Below are positions 52,166-63,014 of a DNA stretch of 64,000 bases, piece by piece. Under the pieces are notes generated by a model that saw nothing but the letters and a program-made list of their open reading frames with translations, searched no databases and was not told the origin of the DNA. The stretch comes from Pseudo-nitzschia pungens. Taxonomy: Eukaryota; Bacillariophyta; Bacillariophyceae; Bacillariales; Bacillariaceae. Location: contig CM074764.1 of NCBI GenBank assembly GCA_037355855.1, positions 3,906,001 to 3,970,000 of the forward strand, read 5' to 3'. Both the position numbers and the translations under genes were made by a program. Positions within the stretch are counted from its first letter, which is position 1. Every line of letters starts with the position of its first letter.

Positions 52166-52752
52166 GTATCGGGACCAACAAGATTGCTACGATGGTAAGG
52201 CTTACGCAAAGTACGAACTTAGTACATCATAAAGAGACAATGAATACCTCCACCACACGTCATAAAAGAAGATTTCATATGCAACCCTCCAAGCCGAGAA
52301 TTGCATTAGTCCCCCTTCCTTCTTCCGATTCTGTAAAGTATTGTGACAAAATATGTTGGGCACGATTAACAAAAAATTACTCGGTATACCGGATCCCTTT
52401 TTTTATTGTTTAAGGTAGAGTTGCAGATGACGTACGATGGCCGCAATAGATTATCTCATGGTCACGATAGATAATTTATCTTCGTCGATGATGTTGATAC
52501 CACCTAGCTACTTAAGTGCACAAAGTTCTTTGATGTTCAAAATTACTACGTATACCGGAACTGTTCCCTGTTTCGATACCGCTTTTGTCGCGACCACTTT
52601 GACAGAGATCGATCACTTTCAACTCTTTCTCAATGGACACACGCAAAACTTTCGACTTTTGACTTTTTTCCCCTTTGTTTGAAACAACATCGGCGTTCTC
52701 ACAATTTTGGATTCGATCAAAACAAAAACTAAATCAAAATAAGAACCGAAAC
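52166..52752 (+). other. Upstream region of the secreted-protein gene
   Basis: AT-rich, with small open frames (52144-52413, 52437-52682) lacking recognisable features. Holds the promoter by position; no clear TATA box or motif identified. Confidence 0.4.
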
Positions 52753-54002
52753 ATGATGAGACTGATCGCTCTTGCATCCGTTGCCCTCTCGGGGACATGG
52801 TGTGCCCATGGTGCTCTTACTGCGATGGGCAACTATGAAATCCGTCCGGCAGGGGATGGTTCGTCAAGTCCATTCGCTAAAGTTCTTACTGTTGATCCAT
52901 TCGTCTTCGAGACTTACTTTGAGTCGGTGTCTTCGGTTCCAGGTGTTGCTACGTTTGAGCTTTTTGCAAATGCCGCTGATGGTAAGCCATGCAGCACTGG
53001 TACGGCCATCTCAAATTCGACTTTCAATGTGTCGACAAGCAATGGACCAGCATACAACAAGACAGGTTCAAATAGTAAAATTTTTGCTGCTCAATACTCC
53101 ATTCCAGATGTGACGACAACTCCAGCATATGCCAATGGAACGGTGGATCTCTGTAAGTGAGGCACAAACTGTTGTATGGGTTTGCATCTGTTGTTTCTTG
53201 GATCTTGTTGTACTAACAATCCTTTTGCAATGTTGTTTCAGGTGCCCGTACTGGCGTTAAAATGGACATTGATTCTGCTACGAAAGGGCTAGAGTATGTG
53301 TCCTATGTCGATACCCTATTGGAACTCAACGTTGACCTCGTTGCCAAGTTTTCCAACTTCTCCCAAACCGTCAACATCACATCAACAGCTATGGGGAACC
53401 TTAACGAGAACGTGACCAAATCCGTTGCCGTGGAAGCTGGTTTGTGTACCATGGACAATTTTGCACCATCGAGCTACAAAATCGGTCAAGATTTTTCCAT
53501 CTGTGTGAGCATTTCCGAAGCCAACTACACTATCATGAAATTTACGAATGTAACCTGTGAGAACTCGGCATACTCGCGCCAGTTGGTTGTGAATTCCAAA
53601 CCAGACACCCTCACAAAATTGAAGTTCAATCCCAAAGAAGGTTACCATAATACTACGGGAGGTGATGTCTCCGGAGAGTTTGGAGTGATGCAGAGTGTCG
53701 TGGCTGCGGGGTATTTCGCAGCCGGTGAAACTTCTTTTTCATGCAGTGGTGAAGTGGGTCTTTATTACAAGGGACAGGGACGTCGTCTCCTTGAGTCTGT
53801 CGGTTTTTCAGGTCAGTTCGGAGCGTCGAATCACCCCCGCAACCTCCAGGAGTTGGAAACAAATACGTTTTCTGCAACGGTTGGTCTTTCTGACGATGGT
53901 TTGGACACTTTGTCGGCTCCGGCCATGATCCTTCGCAGTGGTGTTGCCACAAGCATTGTTTTCGGAACCGGACTCCTTTCTTTGTTCCTGGCAGCAATGT
54001 AA
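52753..54002 (+). CDS. Secreted, probably membrane- or GPI-anchored glycoprotein, two exons (join 52753-53152, 53242-54002; 386 aa)
   Basis: Start chosen at MMRLIALASV, which opens a classical signal peptide (hydrophobic core ending near GTWCAHGA). Many N-glycosylation sequons follow (NVS, NKT, NFS, NIT, NVT, NYT, NTT), with paired cysteines in the second half and a GRRLLES site near residue 310. The last 20 residues (ending LLSLFLAAM) are hydrophobic, as in a GPI-attachment signal. The 89-nt intron (CTCT|GTAAGT...GTTTCAG) restores VDLCARTG. No known domain was recognised; a cell-surface role is inferred only from topology. Stop TAA at 54000-54002. Confidence 0.75.
53153..53241 (+). other. 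Intron of the secreted-protein gene
   Basis: 89 nt, GTAAGT...TTTCAG, phase 1. Without removal the frame stops two codons after the donor. Confidence 0.85.
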
Positions 54003-54830
54003 ACGTTTGGTCTGGCCATCACCAGCGGACGTTGCTGAGAATTCTTTGTCTACATATTATGATTGTATGTTACATATACATATATCTCCCACTCGACCAC
54101 CATGCATCCCTTTCTCACAAGTCAACAAGGCGAGCATGCAAGCATTATTATTATTATTATTTTTTATTCATTTTCATCAAGTCGAGATGAGCGTACACGT
54201 GAAAAAAAAGAGATTTCGTAGTTGACAATAAATCCCGATAAGGAATCATTTGCGAACTCTATTTTTTTTTAACCTCATTTTAGAAAAGGATGCAATGAAG
54301 CATGTTGTACGGTGTATCATGACAGATATTAATGGTGGGTCATAATATAACTATTTGTTGACTTTTCTCGTACATTCCAACAGTAACCTTACACGTATTT
54401 TGATCGATTCCCGAAACACAATAATTCCCGGCCTCCGTAGAAACGAGTAGTTGGGGATGTAGAACCGGGGGACAGCTGATAGGAATTTTGTAGTAAGGTT
54501 TACCGTACCGGTACACATGATTCATGATGTAGTACGAACCGAGGTAATCTCGCTTGTAATAACCTTACGGTAATTAATTACCGTGTGGTACACAATTCGA
54601 AGCAAGAATACTACCGTACGGTAATCTTACAGTACCGGTGAGGTTACGAAGTAGAGGTACTTCTGTCGTAAAGAACCTAAAAGTCATAGAGAACCTGAGT
54701 CGGGGACATCGGTCATAGAGAACCTTGAAGTTGATAGAAACATTGTTTTGTTTCTTAAATTGTAAATAGTTTGTTTCTTGTATATTTCTTGTGTGTCGTA
54801 GTTTTGGGACATACGACAACTTCGTACGGT
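54003..54830. repeat. 3' flank carrying duplicated blocks
   Basis: 54172-54330 matches 50747-50830 and 50995-51025 (GAGATTTCGTAGTTGA, CCCGATAAGGAATCATTTGC, ATGAAGCATGTTGTACGGTG). 54665-54830 matches about 50853-51000 (AACCTAAAAGTCATAGAGAA, GAAACATTGTTTTG, TTTTGGGACATACGACA). Same orientation at both sites. Confidence 0.8.
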
Positions 54831-55665
54831 ACCCTATGTGTGTGGTTGGTATGTAGTAACTTACCGGTATGGTAGGACTATTAGTAGTAATCTTAATTAA
54901 TTTACAGAACAACATATTGGTAGTTCTCCGGTACTACCGTACGGTACGGTAGGTAACTTACCGTACGGTATTAGTTCCGGTAAGCTTATTGAATAGAAGT
55001 AAGTTACGGTAGATTTACCGTAACCTTATGAGAAGAAGTTTGACTCACTCGGGTTGCGAGAAAGACGAATGAATCAAAATATCAAAAAATACATCATTGA
55101 AATCATAATCTTTTTTGAAAAATGATTGGAAAGACTCCAAGTAACCTTAACCTTAGCCTTACAAGTAACTTACTACCAAAAAGTAATTACAAGTACAAGT
55201 ACGAGTAAGGTTTAAGGCTTACCGGTACAAGCACTATGAGTAGGGTAAGATTACGTAAGGTACTCGTACCGTGCCAGTTCCGGGACCAACCGTACGTAAG
55301 GTTACCGTAAGGTTACCACACAAATTCAGTTTCAACACGGTAATTAGTAATTACGTTAACTTACCGTAATTACATGTACGGTACGTACCTGGTACGATAC
55401 AGTAGGAGTGCGCAACGCATCCGGTGGGCGGCAGCAGAGAGAGCACACGGACGTTCCGACAACCCCTCTCGGTTGATTTTCGCTTCGTTCGCCTCCCTCG
55501 GAACAACGATGCGATAGTGTACATACTACGAAGTAGTAAGTTACTGAGTATGCCGGTAAAGTAACCTTACCGGTACTACCCTACCGTACCGGCACTAATT
55601 CATGGAGGTAAAAGCAAGGGTAATTACCTTACGGTAAGATCTTACTGTTTCGACCAAACACGCAA
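54480..55665. promoter_or_regulatory. Intergenic region dense in TACCGTACGGTA-type palindromes
   Basis: TACCGTA, TACGGTA, GTAACCTTA and CCGGTA words recur tens of times, several fused as ACCGTACGGT (about 54613, 54943, 54960). It lies upstream of the bestrophin gene. Regulatory meaning is inferred; a decayed simple repeat is an alternative. Confidence 0.35.
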
Positions 55666-56011
55666 GCAATCGAAACGAGGCGAAGGAAGGCCGGAGCGGA
55701 ATCCATCAATCCATCAATCCATCAATCCATCAATCGAGCAAAATCAATAAAAAAAAATCAACCAAAATCAACCAAAATCAATCTCAATCGAAACTGCTCG
55801 CACACGGCATTGTACTACAGTACTTGTACGCGAAACAGTATCGGAAGTGGATCGGAGCGGATCGGAGCGGATCGGATCGGAGCGGATCGGAGCGGATTGG
55901 AGCGGATTGGAGCGGAGTGAAATCGATATCGATATCGATATCGATATCGGCAAAACAACAACCACAACCACAACCACAACAATACCTACGGTAACCTTCC
56001 ATTCATTTTTG
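55666..56011 (+). other. 5' region of the bestrophin gene
   Basis: Contains ATCCATCA x4 (about 55707-55735), GGATCGGAGC units (about 55849-55916), CGATAT x4 (about 55922-55948) and ACAACCACA units. Open frames here arise from microsatellites; no ATG in the bestrophin frame precedes 56012. Confidence 0.5.
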
Positions 56012-59000
56012 ATGCGCGTTTTGCAAGCATCGAAACCACCTTCGTCCACCGCAACCATGTCGCAAAGCCGCAATGCATATGCGAAGCCGGTTGACCGATG
56101 CCGACAACCGCAATTACAATTGCAATTGCAATTACAATTACAACGCACGCATCCGGCAAGCACCAACAACCGCACGACGAGAATACGGAGACCACGATCG
56201 CGATCGCGACCGATGGATTCATTCGCGATGGTTTTGCCCTCGGGGATGACGACGACGACGACGACGACGACGACGATGATGATGATGATGATGATGATGA
56301 TGGTATTGTTCCTGCTGCTGTTGTCGGGAGACGAACGAAATCTTGCGTCGGTGCAGCATCGTGGCAACGCTTTCTTTGCCGTTGTCGCTTTGATGCCACG
56401 ACCAACTACGACTACTTTGACGACGACGACAAAACTCGGAGCATTCCGTTCGGTTGGCAGAATAAGACCGTCGGCTCGAACGTCGTCCCCGGCAGACGCA
56501 AATGCCAATGCCAATGCAAATGCAAATGCCAATGCCAATGGAGATGCGACGTCTTCCCCCCTGTTCATCATCAACCGAACGAGCCCTTCGTCGACTCCCA
56601 CAAAGTTCGACGATCGAATGCGGACGCGGTCTCGGGAGGCACCGCGGAGGCAAAGCAATCGACTCCCACACCGTCCCGGCCACCACCACTACTCGAGATC
56701 ATTCGTTTCGTCGACGTCGACGTCGACGTCCTCCGCGGCTTCCCCCACCGCCCTGCACATGGTGTTGACCACGCCCGAATCGATCATCGAGCAGGCTTCC
56801 ACGGTGAACCTGCTGGACGATCTCATCAACGAAAGCGTGCGGACGAGCGCGAGACGACCCATCATGATGCAGTTCGATCCGTCCAGCGGATGGATCTGGC
56901 GTCGGTGGAAGGGGACCGTCTTTGCCGAGACATGGATTTCGTGCGGTGAGTTGCGTTGCGTACGGTACCGCAGGACTCGACTCACTCGCTCGGGAATTAA
57001 TTGCTCGTGTTTTTGTTTGCGTGTTTGTTTGTTTGGTTTGTTTGTTGTTTGCGTGTTTGTTTGTTTGCGTCGGCTCGCGGTGTGCGGAAAAGCCGAAACC
57101 AAACCAACATACCGTGGAAACCGGAACGCATTTCATTGCCATCCGTCCCATCATCCTCGGAGTTTTTTTGGGGTCTCTCTCTCTCTCTCTCTCTGTGGAT
57201 TGCTCACACCTGTCAACAAATGGTTTTCTTCGGAACGAACACGTTACAATACAATATATGATATACATATATGATATACATATATATATATATATATATA
57301 TATCATACTATATTATAGCAAGGAACATGATTTTCGCCGTGGCCGTCTACCTGATTCACAAATCCTACCCCAACATTTTTCGGACCCATTTGTCCGGGTT
57401 CAACACCCTCTGGGGACAGCTGCTCTCGGTGACGACCTTTACGCTGACGTTCTTCGTGAACCAATCCTACGCCCTGTGGCGGAAATGCATGGAACTGAGC
57501 CGCCGGCTCCAGGGACGCCTCCACGACGTGAACATGAACCTGGCCTCGCACGCCAGGCGGGTGATTCCCTCCAACCCCAGCGAAAAATCCACCTACACGG
57601 TGTCCTCCCGACAGATCCTCGAGCTCATGAGCCGGTACACCCGCCTGTTCAACCTCCTGACGTACGCGTCGTTCACGCGGTCGCACCGGCCCATTCTGAC
57701 GCCGAGGGGCATGCGGCGGCTGGTGGAGCGGGGGTTGATGACGCCGCAGGAACGGGAGGTCCTGGTCGACGCGGTGATTCCCGCCACGCAGCGGCACAGC
57801 GTCGTGCTGATGTGGATGATCCGGCTGTTTCTGGAGGGCCGGGAGTCCGGGCACATCCAGGGAGGCCACGGATTCGAGTCGGAAACGATGCACAAGTTCC
57901 ACATCATTCGCAGCCAATACGGGGCGATCGGTGACGAGTTGCAGGGGCGGATGCCGCTCGCCTACGCCCACATCGTCCAGGTAAGTAGAGTCCATGGCGC
58001 GGCGATGCGCGGCACGCCACGCACAGCGAGGGAGGGAGGGAGGGAGAGCGCGAGAAAGAAAGAACATCGGACCCGAGCAGGACTATGTCTCACGCTGCAT
58101 CCATCCGCGGCGTTGTTGTTGTTGCGTTCCCGTTGTTTTTGTGTTTAGGTTCTGGTGGATTTGATTTTGTGGATGTTCCCCTTCATGGCATTCACGACGG
58201 GAATGTCGCCGATACTGGTGATTTTCGGGACGGGTTTGCTCACGATCAGTTACCAGGGTCTCTTTGATCTGGCGAAACAATTCCTGGATCCCTACGACAA
58301 CGAAAACTACGGCCGGGGGGAGGATCCGCTGTGCGTCGATACCCTGATCGCGGAGACCAATGCCGGCTCCATCCGATGGCTCTACGGATTCGAGGAATTG
58401 CCCTTCTCGGCCCAGCGGCTGAAGGACGGGGAACTCTACGAATATCTGTTGCCCGTTCGCGGCTATTCCGTCGAGGAACTCGATCACATGGAAAAAGAAC
58501 AACTCGAACGGGAAAAGCAACTCGAGGAACAGCGGAAGCGAGAAGACGAGAAAGCCGCTGCCGCCGAAGAAGAAGAACGATTGAGAAAAGAAGCCGAAGA
58601 AAAACTGCTATCAACCGATATCGATCCGGAAAAACCGGAAACGACGGTGGCGCACGAACGCGAGGATGATGATCCGGACACACTCGTGGTTGAAAAGGAG
58701 CAGGCTGAAATCGCAGCTGCTACCAAAAGTGTAAAGATGGCAAAAGCAGAAACCGTGGCGCCTTCGATGGAGAGTGTTCTGGAAGGTGTGTCTGTGACTG
58801 GAACCAACGAGACAATTGCGGAAAAGAATGGGCAGAGTGTTGTTGTTGGTGCAATTTCTACCGAGAGTGGTTCCAACATTACAAAACCAACTCCCGAAAA
58901 ATCCGAACATCAACGTACAACGGATAAGGTTGTTTCCACAGATTCCGACGCTGCCGGTCCCGCAAAGAAGACAAGGCCCGTCCACAAGGTGACAACGCTC

Positions 59001-60584
59001 GCCACGGACAATCGAGCCGTCTCTTCATTCAAACCGACGCATCCGGTCAAAGAAGTTTCCGAGGAACCGGTTCCATCGGGCATGACAGCGAGCAACTATC
59101 TCGCGACACTCAGGATGCAAAACGAACGGATGAAATCTTTGCTAGCAGCTGCGGAATTGAATGGTGACGATGTCGAAGAAGAAATGATCGACTTTGAAGC
59201 ATTCGAGGACTTGCCATGGTTTGATGAGGTTGGTTCCGACGGCCAAGAGCTCCGACTGAGTCAGCAGCTAGCGGATGAGGTTTGGGAAGTGGAAAAAGAT
59301 GATATACAAATCAAGAACATGACGAAAGACGAGTACGAAGCAAGGCTGAAGGAAATAGAGGAGAAAGCCGAAAATGAATTGCAAGAAACCATCGAAATCA
59401 TGAGCGCAATTCCCGGTGCCGAGGGGGATGAAAAGTTGTACACCGTCGCGGAACGGAAAACGAAAAAGACCCCGACCTACGATCAAACTCGACTCGATGG
59501 GATTTCGCAGTTATGGGGTCTCCCACCCGAAGATCCATCTGCACTCAAAGAATACGGGCCTCCCGAGACGGTTGACGATGTGGACTTCTCCTCCGTTTCG
59601 CAACTCTGGGGAGGAACACCGTCTGGTTCCACCAGTTCTCAGACAAGTACGCAGGATGAGAGTGATGTCGTTGGAATGAAAGATTTTTCCGGGATTTCGG
59701 AATTATGGGGTTCTACGCTCAATGAATTACAGGATGACTCCGAGAACCAAGACGTAGACCCAGCTTCAAGCAACCTGGAAGTTCAAAACGAAGAGACACA
59801 GAACGAAGAGAAGGTTGATGATTTCCCGTCGTTTGCTGGGCTTCCCTGGCACGACGAAAAGGGACCAGACGGTAAAGAATATCGTCTTTCTCAGTTACTT
59901 GCTGATGAAGAATGGGTAACCGAAGCTGAACCCGAAGAAGCTCCCCGGATGACGCTCGAGGACTACAACAAAGAAGTAGAAAAAATTATCACGAAGGCCG
60001 AAGAAGAGCTCAGAGAGACTGAAGCTATTTTGCTTTCAAAACCAGGGACCGACCCCGTTGGTTGGGATTATGATGACGAGCAGCTCGCTCCCATGTCTAA
60101 TGTTACAAGTAGCGAGGATTCCGAGGAGGATCAAGTAGGAAATCAAAACAAGACTGTCATCGAAGATTCAGATCTGGATGTACTTGAAATGGATGTTACT
60201 GATGATTTTGCTATCCCAGCTGTTCAAGACGATACCAACGGCATCACTGATTCCGATGAAGGAAGTGGAGGTGGTTACTTCGAAGGGTTTTTGGCAGAAG
60301 AGGCTATCGACTCAATTTCAACTGAAACTGAGGGAACATCAACTCCAGACGATGAGATGAACGTAGAAAGCACCATCGAAGATGAAACCGAAACAAACGA
60401 CGACCAAATCGAATCAAATAATGGTAAGGAGGCTACCACTGGTAACGGTAAAAATAAAATTGAGCCAATCTTCATCGAAGAGCAAGAAGAAGAACTTCCG
60501 CCTGGGGAGAAAGATCAAGATCTCGCGGCAGAAGACAATAACGAAATCTACTTTGGTGAAGAAGAGGATGACTTGAGGCTGTAA
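56012..60584 (+). CDS. Bestrophin-family anion channel with long repeat-bearing acidic tail (three exons)
   Basis: Joins 56012-56945, 57319-57980 and 58149-60584, up to 1343 residues. The channel core spans the end of exon 1 to early exon 3: RRWKGTVFAETW (the W-x-G entry of bestrophins), a membrane segment from MIFAVAVYLI, FFVNQSYALWR, AYAHIVQVLVDLILWMFPF, and FDLAKQFLDPYDNENYG (the acidic gate-side motif, variant of NPFGxDDxD). Bestrophins are chloride/bicarbonate channels; algal ones act in thylakoids. The leader is microsatellite-rich; MVLFLLLLSG after nine Met codons, then RGNAFFAV, could be a two-part plastid signal, so the start may be 56213 or later. The tail has a charged coiled coil, two LPW modules (about 59190-59430, 59818-60060) and three S-[QE]-LWG motifs. 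Converges with DPH7. Confidence 0.85.
56946..57318 (+). other. Intron 1 of the bestrophin gene
   Basis: 373 nt, GTGAGT...TTATAG, phase 1. Contains GTTTG, CT and TA microsatellites (57178-57192, 57260-57302). Confidence 0.85.
57981..58148 (+). other. Intron 2 of the bestrophin gene
   Basis: 168 nt, CCAG|GTAAGT...TTTAG|GTT. Removal joins AHIVQ to VLVDLILW inside a membrane segment. Confidence 0.85.
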
Positions 60585-60631
60585 AAATAAATTATGGTTG
60601 GGGAAATACATGATTTGTAGTGAAATGACTC

Positions 60632-61957
60632 TCAACTCGTCTCCCACAAGTACATAGCTTTGTCGTAGAATGAACAACTGGCAGCAGCTTCGCATTCGCT
60701 CCTTGCGTTTGGTTTTACCACCCAATCGATTCCATAAGCCATGCTTTGGTGCAATGTGAATGTTTTCTGAACACTAAGAGAGATGCAAGCGAGCGCAGGA
60801 TTTTCTCCCTCATGAGAAGTCGCACTACCGGACCAGTCAAAGTGTCCCACTACACAACCACCATGCATAGCTGCCACTAGCAAACGGTTGTCATCAAATG
60901 GATGCCACTTGCATCTCCAGATACCGCCGCCCAAAGAATCGGAATGATAGAGTGACTCAGGACGCCTGTTGGTGGTATCAGAAGCCGTGGTTACCCGACG
61001 AAGGTCGAACAGGGCGATCGTCTCGTCATAACTCCCGACGGCCAAAATACTTTCACGCTTCGGATGAGGAGAAAGGACCGTAACACCTGCGTCAAAATCG
61101 TTCTTGCCGTGATGAAGTGGTTTGTGAAGAGCCTGTCGCAAATCCCAGATTTTCCAACTCCCTTCGTCTCCCCCAGTTACCACTGTATTTGAGTCAATGA
61201 AATTAGCGCACCAAACTTCCGCTGGACAGTTGAACATTTTGTGGGAATCCCAGTGGTGTTCTAAAGTCAATTCTAGTAACTGTGTTTCGTTTTCGATCGT
61301 AGATGAATTGCATGTGACTCTATGAATAGCAGTGTGCCCGTCGCTGTAAGAGGAAATGATGCGGGTAAAGAAATTTGTGCCGCCACTATCGTCACAAGTC
61401 TGATACAGCGGATTTTCCCAAGCCAAGGCTAAACAAAGGCCTTCGTTCTCACTTGGAGAACAGGACTTTCCAGCAAATGCTGACCGGAATGGGTTTGTGT
61501 TATCACAATTCGTCACGTTTTTAGTAATTTCGTGAATCCAGATCTCACCGTTCGCATGAGCAGTTGCATAGTAATTCTGGAAATCATTGCCACAGAAATC
61601 ATTGCCACTGCCAGATGACGGCGATCGATTGAACCATTTCCCATCTAGGACTCCCGGCGCCCCATCACCATTTCCTAGTATTGTCAACGGCGGATATTCT
61701 GCAGTACCGAAATCTTTGGGAATGCTGGCATAAAGTTCCAATCGCCCCTCTCTCTGTCCGGTGCTTTCGTTCAGTTGGTAACAACCCAAGCAAAGCGGAA
61801 TCACAGATTGCCCTCCATTATCTTCTGCGACAATAACAGGATAGCAAAAGCTTTCAAGGCTGCAAGCATTCAAAGGAGTCTCCAAATAATCCAATGCATT
61901 GCTGTTTTCTTTTTCTGACTTCGATTTATCAGTATCTCTGTTATCGTCACTCGACAT
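60632..61957 (-). CDS. DPH7: DPH7-like diphthine methylesterase, WD40 protein (441 aa)
   Basis: DPH7 (WDR85/Rrt2) removes the methyl ester from the diphthine intermediate on elongation factor 2, before the last amidation step of diphthamide synthesis in the cytosol. The diagnostic WD40 stretch is here: AEVWCANF, TGGDEGSWKIWDLR, VLSPHPKRESILAVGSYDE, GGGIWRCKWHPFDDNRLLVA, AMHGG and the ending CSFYDKAMYLWE, which matches the family's ATCSFYDHxLHxW. Length is in the usual range. Single exon, ATG at 61957, stop TGA. Its stop codon is 47 bp from that of the bestrophin gene (tail to tail), so the 3' UTRs must overlap or be very short. Confidence 0.9.
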   Translation of the reverse strand: MSSDDNRDTDKSKSEKENSNALDYLETPLNACSLESFCYPVIVAEDNGGQSVIPLCLGCYQLNESTGQREGRLELYASIPKDFGTAEYPPLTILGNGDGAPGVLDGKWFNRSPSSGSGNDFCGNDFQNYYATAHANGEIWIHEITKNVTNCDNTNPFRSAFAGKSCSPSENEGLCLALAWENPLYQTCDDSGGTNFFTRIISSYSDGHTAIHRVTCNSSTIENETQLLELTLEHHWDSHKMFNCPAEVWCANFIDSNTVVTGGDEGSWKIWDLRQALHKPLHHGKNDFDAGVTVLSPHPKRESILAVGSYDETIALFDLRRVTTASDTTNRRPESLYHSDSLGGGIWRCKWHPFDDNRLLVAAMHGGCVVGHFDWSGSATSHEGENPALACISLSVQKTFTLHQSMAYGIDWVVKPNARSECEAAASCSFYDKAMYLWETS

Positions 61958-62349
61958 GATTGTTGTATTAATATTACGGTTTGCGCAAAAAGTCGACAGT
62001 AGGTTTCGCTTTTCGAAAGATCTTCTACGTCAAACTGTGAATCAACGCGATACTGTAGCGTTGATAACTGCATTCACTCATGAAACATTCGACTTTGGAA
62101 GTTCCTTGAGCATCAATACTTTTCTCACCGAACACATCACAAGGATTGAAAATTCTGCTGTACGTGATGATTATTTTTGAGACTGATCGATGATATTGAG
62201 ATCGATGATTGGCACTTGAGGGTGAGTGGAGTTGTGGTCCATAATTTTTTTATGTTTTTATGGTTATTTGTACTGGTTGTGTATGGTTATGCGTACCTAT
62301 GTTGTAGTTATATGCCTCGTAGGTATTATTGTATTCAATTGTATGTATA
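61958..62349. other. Upstream region of DPH7
   Basis: No gene seen; an open frame of 93 codons on the plus strand (61899-62180) overlaps DPH7 antisense and is not supported. Promoter by position. Confidence 0.4.
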
Positions 62350-62545
62350 TTACTACTAATAAATTAATTACGTGAGTTATGTAGGTAATTAATTAATTAT
62401 GTCAATAATTTATAATATTATGACATATTTAATTAATTACGTGCATTATGTGGGTATTTTAAATTAATTACGTCAATATCTTATAATAATATTATGACGT
62501 ATTTAATTAATTACGGTTACGTGGGTAGTTAATTAATTACGTCAA
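62350..62545 (+). repeat. Degenerate tandem repeat of TTAATTAATTACGT
   Basis: Four irregular 50-70-bp units with AATTAATTACGT, ATGTGGGTA and AATTTATAATATTATGAC. Confidence 0.7.
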
Positions 62546-62548
62546 TGA

Positions 62549-62878
62549 GTCATTCCCGAAATAGAAGTTACATATATCGTTTATGTAACCCCCGAGTTAC
62601 CGGTCGAGCCCTTTATCGGAATTTGGAATCCCGTTGAATGAAAACAAAAACTCTCAGTATAGTCATTGGCGGGTTCCAATGACCGGCAGGCATTGTGGGA
62701 TTCGTTTTTATTTAGTCAAGAATTCCTTACTTATTTTTTATGTCGCTACAGTGAGACCCCCCTCACTGTAGCGATTTAAGTAACCAGTTACTTAAATGAG
62801 CCTTTTATGTGTTTCCGAAATACAAAGTTTCATGTTTATGTCTACTTAAAAAATAAGTAATCCTATTTCGGGAATGAC
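62549..62878. mobile_element. MITE-like element with 16-bp TIRs and 7-bp target duplication
   Basis: GTCATTCCCGAAATAG at 62549-62564 and its exact complement ending at 62878; TCAATGA flanks both sides (62542-62548, 62879-62885). 330 bp with no coding capacity; two perfect hairpins lie inside. Because TGAGTCA is itself palindromic, the exact border is uncertain by a few bases. Confidence 0.65.
62743..62797. other. Two adjacent perfect hairpins
   Basis: TCGCTACAGTGAG pairs with CTCACTGTAGCGA (62743-62774) around a 6-nt ACCCCC loop. Directly after, ATTTAAGTAAC pairs with GTTACTTAAAT (62774-62797) around CA. Confidence 0.7.
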
Positions 62879-63014
62879 TCAATGAGCGATTCCCGAAACT
62901 ATATGCGTTCATATAATATCCTATATTATATGCCCTCATTCTTTTTGGCGCACCCAACGGACATGCATTAAAAATGGATGACAGACAGGCGGAGAGAAGG
63001 CACATTTTGGAATT

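Noticed and set aside
56098..56949. Alternative 283-codon frame across bestrophin exon 1 (poly-Asp)
   Set aside because: Out of frame with the bestrophin core and dominated by the GAC/GAT repeat.
60585..60631. Bidirectional terminator between bestrophin and DPH7
   Set aside because: 47 bp without a stem-loop or clear polyadenylation signal beyond AAAATAAATTATGG; not enough to call a site.
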